From: Pseudopithomyces maydicus
Taxonomy: Eukaryota; Ascomycota; Dothideomycetes; Pleosporales; Didymosphaeriaceae
DNA: 64,000 nt
NCBI GenBank assembly: GCA_026873275.1
Contig: JANTUC010000006.1
Location: forward strand, 2,046,001-2,110,000
Direction: 5' to 3'
Numbering within the stretch: position 1 is the stretch's first letter; every line of letters starts with the position of its first letter. The position numbers and the translations under genes were made by a program. Below, in pieces: positions 58,601 to 64,000 of this stretch. The notes beneath the pieces were generated by a model. The model ran no database searches. It was not told where the DNA came from and worked only from the letters and a program-made list of their open reading frames with translations.

Positions 58601-59316
58601 TCGGCCTCCAGGCGCTCCTCGATGCGCGTGTTCAATGTGTGCAGGATAGCGCGGCGCTCGCGGTCGTTCTTGTTGTAGGCCTCGAGCTCCGTCTTCTCGC
58701 CCTCCAGCTCCCCTAGACGGGCATTTATGTCGTCGACGAGGTTGTCGATGCGCTCGCACGACTTGTCCGTGTCGTTCATCAGCTTCAGACTGTCTGCGCG
58801 GCGCTTCTCGTAGACGCTGGAGCCGGAAATTTCCTTCAGCAGACTGAGGCGCTGCTCGTCCTTCATGTTGGTGAGGGTGGCGACACGGCCCTGGGGCACG
58901 ATGTAGAAGGGATTGGAGCGCGACAGGCCGGCAGCCTCGAGCATCTCGTTGACCTCGCGGCGGGTGTGGTTCTTGCGGTCCATCGAGTACTCGTCCTTCT
59001 TTGCGCCAATGGTGCGGCGGAGGGTGAATTCGGGCTTGCCATTGTGGAAGCGGCCGTCGCTGTTGTCGAAGACGATCTCGACGAAGGCGGACATGACGGC
59101 AGACCCCGATCCTTCGTGCAGCAGGGCCTGGCGCTCTTGCGAGCTCATGTTCTCATACTCGTCGCCCAGCACGAAGCGCACGGCGGAGAAGAAATTGGTC
59201 TTGCCCGCGCCATTGCGGCCGACAATGACGTTGGTCTTGGGCGAGAACGACTCGGTCTTGACCTGGTTCTTGTATGTCTTGAAGCCCTGGATGGTGATGT
59301 GCTTGATGTGACCCAT
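55629..59316 (-). CDS. SMC3: Cohesin subunit Smc3
   Basis: Structural-maintenance-of-chromosomes ATPase that pairs with Smc1 in the cohesin ring, holding sister chromatids together. Exons: 59316-56446 and 56393-55629, with a 52-bp intron (GTAAAT donor, AACTGAC branch, AACAG acceptor); 1211 residues. The N-terminal head has GRNGAGKTNFFSAVRFVL (Walker A, about residues 33-50) and the KKDEYSMDRK loop, whose Lys pair matches the acetylation site for Eco1. Long coiled coils flank the hinge (about residues 510-660, including GTVADLVQVPGPYKIAAEIA). The C-terminal head has the ABC signature LSGGQKALCALALVFAIQ and Walker B FYLFDEIDANLDAQYRTA. The first ATG context is good, but many relatives begin with a slightly different few residues, so a tiny upstream exon is possible. 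Intact. Confidence 0.93.
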
Positions 59317-60008
59317 GCTGGCGATGGTGGCGTGCCTGTGTCGTGGGCGGGCGGCGGGCGGCGGGGTGGGGACGGTGCGAGGCGATCAGGACATGACCGT
59401 GGAGGCGTCGTCGTGGGTGGTTGATTCACGTCTCGGTGGAAAGACGCGACGCGTTGCGCTGCCGTGACTGCCAAGCCGCTAGACGCCCGCCTCCGCGTCG
59501 AACACCATGTCGAGCAGACCATCTACGGCGGCTTGCGGAGACTGGGGAGGTCTGGTTGTTACTGCAGACCATCTACATTGAAACAATCTTCATCGATGCC
59601 TCGATGCCTCAGAGGCACAGCACGCGCCCAGCATGATACTCTTTTCGAGTTGTGCCTGCGATTGCCACGTCCACAGGTGTCCACATGTCCACATGGTTCG
59701 TCACCACAGGTGCACTGGAACGCGTCGATGCTCTGCGCTGGCCTCTAAAACTTCATCTGTTGCGATTTCATTGCTTTGGAATAGCCGCAACCATCGTGGT
59801 CCCGGATCTGCGGGACAGAGGCTTCTATCATCCCAACATTTTGTAGCATGCATCCCTACCCCCACAGCCAAGTCCAGCGACTTCTTGAACACTTTCCCCG
59901 TTGCATACACTTCAAATGAGATTGAAACTCGCCACTGAGCTATTCTATCGACCTGGCTGCTATCAAACTTGGAGACGCCCACCTGCGACACCACCCAACA
60001 CCACCACC
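59317..60008. promoter_or_regulatory. Divergent spacer upstream of SMC3
   Basis: 692 bp between SMC3 (leftward) and a small unknown gene (rightward). GC-rich near SMC3. Open frames here are antisense or compositional. No element identified. Confidence 0.45.
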
Positions 60009-60521
60009 ATGGTCTTCCGCCCGCTTTTCGCCTGGTTTTCCCGCCTTGGTGCCTACTGGACCGAGAAACATGTCCACAAGGCTGCAAAAAGAAGGAGCTC
60101 CGTGATCGCAAAATTCGCGAGAAGCGTTGGAATGAATTGAGACACCCAGGACCGGCATGTACGTGCTATTCGTTCCACAATCACATGTTCTGCGTGCAGC
60201 GTCCGTGATGATACGCAAGCGTTAGCTGTACGCAACGGGTCCGCCGTGAAAACATGTGTATTTCTATGCGATTCAGGCTGATGAGTTGCAGATGAGGTGT
60301 TTTCGGACGCGCCGCAAAGAATACACACGCGCCGCGAGGTCACTGAAATGCGTCATCAGGCCGGTCCAAGCCAGGCAGAAGAGGGTCCCTCAGTACTCCC
60401 CATACCTAGAAGGCAGAAGACTTTGAATGTGCAATCGAGCACGTTTACGCTGGACCTGGGACGCATTCAGGCGGGAGAACTCTTCTATCGGAGGCCCGAG
60501 TGGATCGGAGTCAAGTGCTGA
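60009..60521 (+). CDS. Small hypothetical protein
   Basis: I do not recognise this gene. Exons: 60009-60158 and 60292-60521, with a 133-bp intron (GTACGT donor, GCTGATG branch-like, TTGCAG acceptor); about 126 residues. The start gives MVFRPLFAWFSRLGAYWTEK. In the run of five A (60086-60090) one base seems missing: HVHKAA continues as KKKELRDRKIREKRWNELR only with a sixth A. Uncorrected, translation stops at 60140 after 43 residues. The second exon encodes DAPQRIHTRREVTEMRHQAG and a C-terminal TFTLDLGRIQAGELFYRRPEW. Very basic with no membrane segment beyond the weak hydrophobic start. The consistent protein-like frames and good splice sites are the only support. Confidence 0.45.
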
Positions 60522-60869
60522 GTGCTGATGTGAAGAATGGCTCCCGTTATCTCAAGTTTGTATGATTAGGCAGTAGTAAAGGAGCCTCGCGCACATGATG
60601 CTACTGTCAATGTGCCTGTTCTATTGTCTGCAAGCGTGTGCACAGTAAGAGACTTGACTGACGTTGCGTGCTTCACCTGAGCAGTCAACCACACAACCAG
60701 CCTCGTAATTCCAGAGCGCCATATTTCCTGCAGCCCTCACTTCTCCAACACTTTTATACTCATTTTCTCACCGCGCCTACTTCAATAACGTTCATATTCA
60801 CACGCGCCACGCCCCCATTCCAGCATACCCAACACACCCAATAGGACTACCAAGCGCAACTCATCCACC
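60522..60869. other. Intergenic spacer
   Basis: 348 bp; promoter of the next gene with a CACGCGCC/CCCC-rich leader. TTTTATAC at 60754-60761 may be its TATA element, about 110 bp from the ATG. No gene. Confidence 0.45.
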
Positions 60870-61555
60870 ATGGCATATCCAGCAGGTCTGGGCCGCTTCC
60901 ACTTGATTTCCTCGCGCAATGACCTACGCCAGCACCGCAAATTCAAGTGCGACAAGAAGAAGCGCGATGCCATGCGCAAGCAGCAGGAAGCCGTCGCCGC
61001 TCCTGACAGTGACCAGAATGCTTCGTCTTCTCCTCAGTGCCATCCGCCCACGTCTTCGTCTGCAGCAGCTACTCATCGGCCCGCTTTGAGACGTGCCTCT
61101 TCCTCGACCTCTAGCTCAAGCATCAGGACTGTCCGCTTCGCGTCTAACACGAAGACCACTGAGGGCCGTGTTGGTAATAAGCTCCCCAGGCGTCGCTCTA
61201 GTATCATCACGTCGATTGCTGAAGATCAGGTCGACGCTATCACAACGCAAGTCTCCCCTCTCCAAATTCACATATCATCAAGAAGTTGCGCGTCGCTAAT
61301 GGCGCCCATATCAGCCGCACTGCCAGCGGAACCCACAATAACTCCAACTGGTGTCATTACTTCAGCAAGATTTTGAACATGGTGAACTTCTCTTCGTACC
61401 GCGCGCGCCTGGACGATAAGGCCGCTCGCAAGAAAGAGAAGAAGAAGCAGAAGAAGCAGAGGAAGCTGCAGATGCAGAGGAACGAGAGCTTGAACGTACT
61501 GGCACAGAGCGGATGGAACATCTCGGAGTGCAGTGTACGGGCGACCTACGGTTAG
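60870..61555 (+). CDS. Hypothetical basic, low-complexity protein
   Basis: No family recognised. Single exon with one probable missing base at AA 61249-61250; about 228 residues. The N-terminus MAYPAGLGRFHLISSRNDLR is followed by a basic region (RQHRKFKCDKKKRDAMRKQQ), a Ser/Ala/Thr-rich linker (SSSTSSSSIRTVRFASN), and after the frame correction SLPSPNSHIIKKLRVANGAH. A strongly basic coiled stretch (ARKKEKKKQKKQRKLQMQRN) and SGWNISECSVRATYG end it. A 33-bp intron would also join the frames but is shorter than any other here. Possibly nuclear or nucleolar given the lysine clusters; this is a guess from composition. Confidence 0.5.
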
Positions 61556-62056
61556 GTCGAGCCCTGAATCTCGAGGAACGACAAGTTGAGCAAGAGTAGA
61601 AGACGATCCGAACTTGAGCGAATACCACGGGGATACGACTAACGAATATATTTCATTTTGGTTTTTGCCATTGCATGTACGATGTAACGGCTAGCATACG
61701 GGGGCGTGCCAGATGGAACTGTCATTGTGAGTTTGGATCGGGAAAGTTTCGTTGAGGTCAATATCAGGATATCACTTGAACGAGAGAAATGTATTATAGG
61801 GTAGACGAGGGCCTGGATAGGCCCAGCTTGTATTTGTTAATGCTATATACAATTGAAGAATCATCGATCATCAAACACTACCAGACACACTAGCCCTTCC
61901 CTGGCAGCTATATCTAGCCATCAATTACTTCTCCTAGCTCATGAACATTGCTCCGTAATCAGTATAGCTTCCGAGTCTGGTGCATTATCCCTAGAAGAAT
62001 AATCCGTGCACCGGCCGCTCAGGCTGAACGCCAACCGGTTCCAACCAATGCCAGTC
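61556..62056. other. Convergent intergenic spacer
   Basis: 501 bp AT-rich region between two converging genes. Nothing supported. Confidence 0.5.
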
Positions 62057-62883
62057 CTACAAGTACTGGTTGATGAACGAAAGCTGGGTGCTGACACGAG
62101 TGTATACACCAGGGTTTCCACGGCGAGCACAGCCGTTGCCGAAGGAGACGACACCGATCAAAGTGCTGGAGCCAGTGGGGACAAGGGGACCTCCAGAGTC
62201 GCCCTGGCAGCTGTCCTGTCCACCGGCGGTCTCGGCAGCGCAGATCATGTTGGCGGTGATGGTGAAAAGACCAGAGTACTGAGACTGGCAGGTGGCGCGG
62301 GCGACAACTGGGACATCGACGAAGCGGAGGGCAGAAGCCGCGGAACCGCCCTCAGTGGTGGTACCCCATCCAGCGACGGTGGTGGAAGATCCGGCAGCAG
62401 CGTCGGAGCCAGAAGCTGGGAGGCTGATGTACTTGATGGTGGAGCTGGTGGGGATCGAGGTCGACAGCTTGAAGATGGCGATGTCGTTATTGTTGCCCGA
62501 GTAAGCTGGGTTGCGGATCACCTGCGAGACCTTTGCGGTGACACCACCGGAAGCCCAGTTCTGTGAAGTTGTTAGCCAATGCTCAATTCTAATGTAGGTT
62601 GGCTAGGTGGGAAGGAGCTTACAAGGGAACCGGCGCGAACGGTGTAGGTCGAGGCAGAGAGAGTGGCGCAGTGAGCAGCCGTGATGACAGTGTTGCCATT
62701 GACGAGGGAACCGCCACAGTAGTGATTACCGCTGCGCAGAATCGAGACAATGTAGGGGAATTGACCAGCGGAGGCAGCGGAGCCGCCAACGATCTGAACG
62801 CTGACGTCCTGAGGAGCGGCCTCAGGCATAGGGGCAGCAGCTGCCAAAGCAGGGAGCGCGAGGAGGATGTTCTTGAGCTGCAT
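62057..62883 (-). CDS. Secreted trypsin-like serine protease (S1 family)
   Basis: Extracellular endoprotease. Exons: 62883-62623 and 62560-62057, with a 62-bp intron (GTAAGC donor, GCTAAC branch, CACAG acceptor); 254 residues. A signal peptide (LKNILLALPALAAAAP) and a short propeptide precede the mature start IVGG at residue 31. The catalytic triad is His71 (TAAHC), Asp113 (NNDIAIFK) and Ser209 (CQGDSGGP). Asp203 lies at the S1 pocket position, indicating cleavage after Lys/Arg. CGGSL and the paired cysteines are present. The residue before IVGG is Gln, not Lys/Arg. Related fungal trypsins are often plant- or insect-associated virulence or nutrition factors; that role here is inference. TATAAAG on the minus strand (62971-62965) is the likely TATA box, 82 bp upstream. 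Confidence 0.92.
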
Positions 62884-64000
62884 GGTGAAGGGCTAAGTGA
62901 AGGTAACTGTTCCGGAAGCAGACTGAGCGACTGGATGAAGATTATGAGGAGGCTTTCTCCCCGTCTTTATACTCAGATGGTCGGTGTGAATAGTGAGATG
63001 GTCTGTGTGATATTACACCGACCATCACGACAAACACCTTGCTAAACGGTCCAACATACCGGACCAAGAAGTACCAAGAGAGTTATTCTCAAGGTCCTTC
63101 CCAACTTGACCGGTGCCCCGTATCCCTCCTTTCCCATATGTGGTGGCAAGTCAGTCATTGTAAGGCATCAATTGGCCCTGGAGTAGCGACTTGTGACTAC
63201 GTGATCACGAATCATAGTAGCGCTGCCGATCTGGTCGATGAAACGTGCCTTATCTTACCGTCTTCATGCAGGTCCCGGACGACATGCATGAATAGGTGTG
63301 CAAACCGATAGTCTGGAGACTTGTTTCTCCGAGAAACGAGCGGGAGATAGACCATATCCTGGCGACAATCAGATAACGAAAAACGAACAGACAGTGTGAA
63401 TAGTGATTGAATTACGCCTAGGCGAGTCAAAGGTAGCCGGGACTAGTCTCTCATAGGTAGTTCGGTTGGCTGCCAAGTGTGCTTGCTCTTGGCTTTGTGT
63501 TTGGTGCCCTCGCTGGATCCAGTAGTTATGCCAATCAATTGCAACTCGGGGCCAATGATCTTGCGATACCGTTTGCTTTTGTCGCCCTCTCGAATTAGGT
63601 TGCAAGGAGAGGGAGGGCCTGTTGGGTAGGAGGAGCAATGGTGTGAAACTTGCATTGTGGCCATGAGTCCCTCGCAATTATTGCAACCCAGTCTTGCCTG
63701 TATTATTAGGAGACACTTGGAGAAGACGAAACAAGACTACTTAATGCCTAGCATTGACACATAAAGTGCGGGGGCGGAGCGGAGGCACGCGTTGGGAAGG
63801 TGCAGGGGCGGAAGCACGATTTGGCAGGTGCCAAGAGGCATATGCAAGGATGTGAGCCACGGCATAGCCGTTTGCCCCACGTATAGTCGCCTACCATGAT
63901 GGCAACGATAGTCAACATTCCACACATGACCTAATTCACGGTGTAATTGTTTACAGCCTCCGAACAACTCTCCTGCACAGTGCATACTGTACTTTCACCG
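62884..64000. other. Trypsin promoter and unassigned flank
   Basis: The first 100 bp carry the trypsin core promoter (TATAAAG on the minus strand at 62971-62965). Near 62977-63026 a GGTCGGTGTGAATA / GGTCTGTGTGATATTA pair forms an imperfect direct repeat. The remainder to the window end has short frames with no motif; a gene could enter from the right, but I see none. Confidence 0.45.

Noticed and set aside
56050..59424. Many open frames antisense to SMC3
   Set aside because: Shadows of a long conserved coding exon; none has its own motif or promoter.
61246..61281. A very short intron in the basic hypothetical gene
   Set aside because: About 33 bp is below every other intron here, and the donor is weak. 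A single missing base in AA is simpler.

Overview
The window is nuclear DNA of a filamentous ascomycete, most likely a Dothideomycete and possibly Pleosporales (the order is inferred from overall gene flavour only). The evidence is gene content (ATG17, MET30/sconB, SMC3, CTU2, IBA57, Zn2Cys6 and bZIP regulators, LaeA-like methyltransferase, cytochromes P450) and gene architecture. Introns are mostly 47-90 bp, with GTAAGT-like donors, CTAAC/CTGAC-like branch sites and AG acceptors. There are no rRNAs, convincing tRNAs, CRISPR arrays or intact transposons.

Layout. 0.6-5.1 kb: ATG17 (-) and MET30/sconB (+), divergent. 6.6-10.2 kb: LaeA-like methyltransferase (-) and a P450 (+), divergent. 11.5-13.2 kb: hexose transporter. 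15.0-15.9 kb: small bZIP-like gene followed by a non-coding or decayed stretch. 18.5-19.8 kb: class V aminotransferase. 20.3-23.0 kb: Zn2Cys6 regulator. 25.3-26.3 kb: ATF/CREB-type bZIP with a triplet repeat in its 5' leader. 26.5-28.9 kb: repeat-bearing gap. 28.9-30.9 kb: two convergent 2EXR/F-box-like genes. 31.3-40.1 kb: DJ-1/PfpI protein, Zn2Cys6 regulator, squalene-hopene cyclase and P450, a candidate triterpenoid mini-cluster. 40.6-49.5 kb: purple acid phosphatase, CTU2, a PTM1-like membrane protein, an unknown gene and IBA57. 49.6-53.3 kb: two MFS transporters. 53.9-59.3 kb: MYND protein and SMC3. 60.0-61.6 kb: two unknown small genes. 62.1-62.9 kb: secreted trypsin.

The most interesting biology is the 32.5-40.1 kb block. 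A bacterial-type squalene-hopene cyclase with a DNDDT catalytic motif and QW-type repeats lies head-to-head with a CYP65-like P450 across a 491-bp promoter, and a Zn2Cys6 regulator lies just beyond the cyclase. This suggests a small, possibly undescribed polycyclic triterpene pathway.

A second window-wide signal is technical or evolutionary. At least twelve otherwise well-formed reading-frame joins, in eleven genes, need exactly one extra base, most often within a short homopolymer run. Conserved protein sequence continues immediately in the next frame. The shared direction (always a missing base) and the involvement of housekeeping genes argue for uncorrected homopolymer deletions in the assembly rather than mass pseudogenisation. 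Gene boundaries below are given across those sites, with each site stated.
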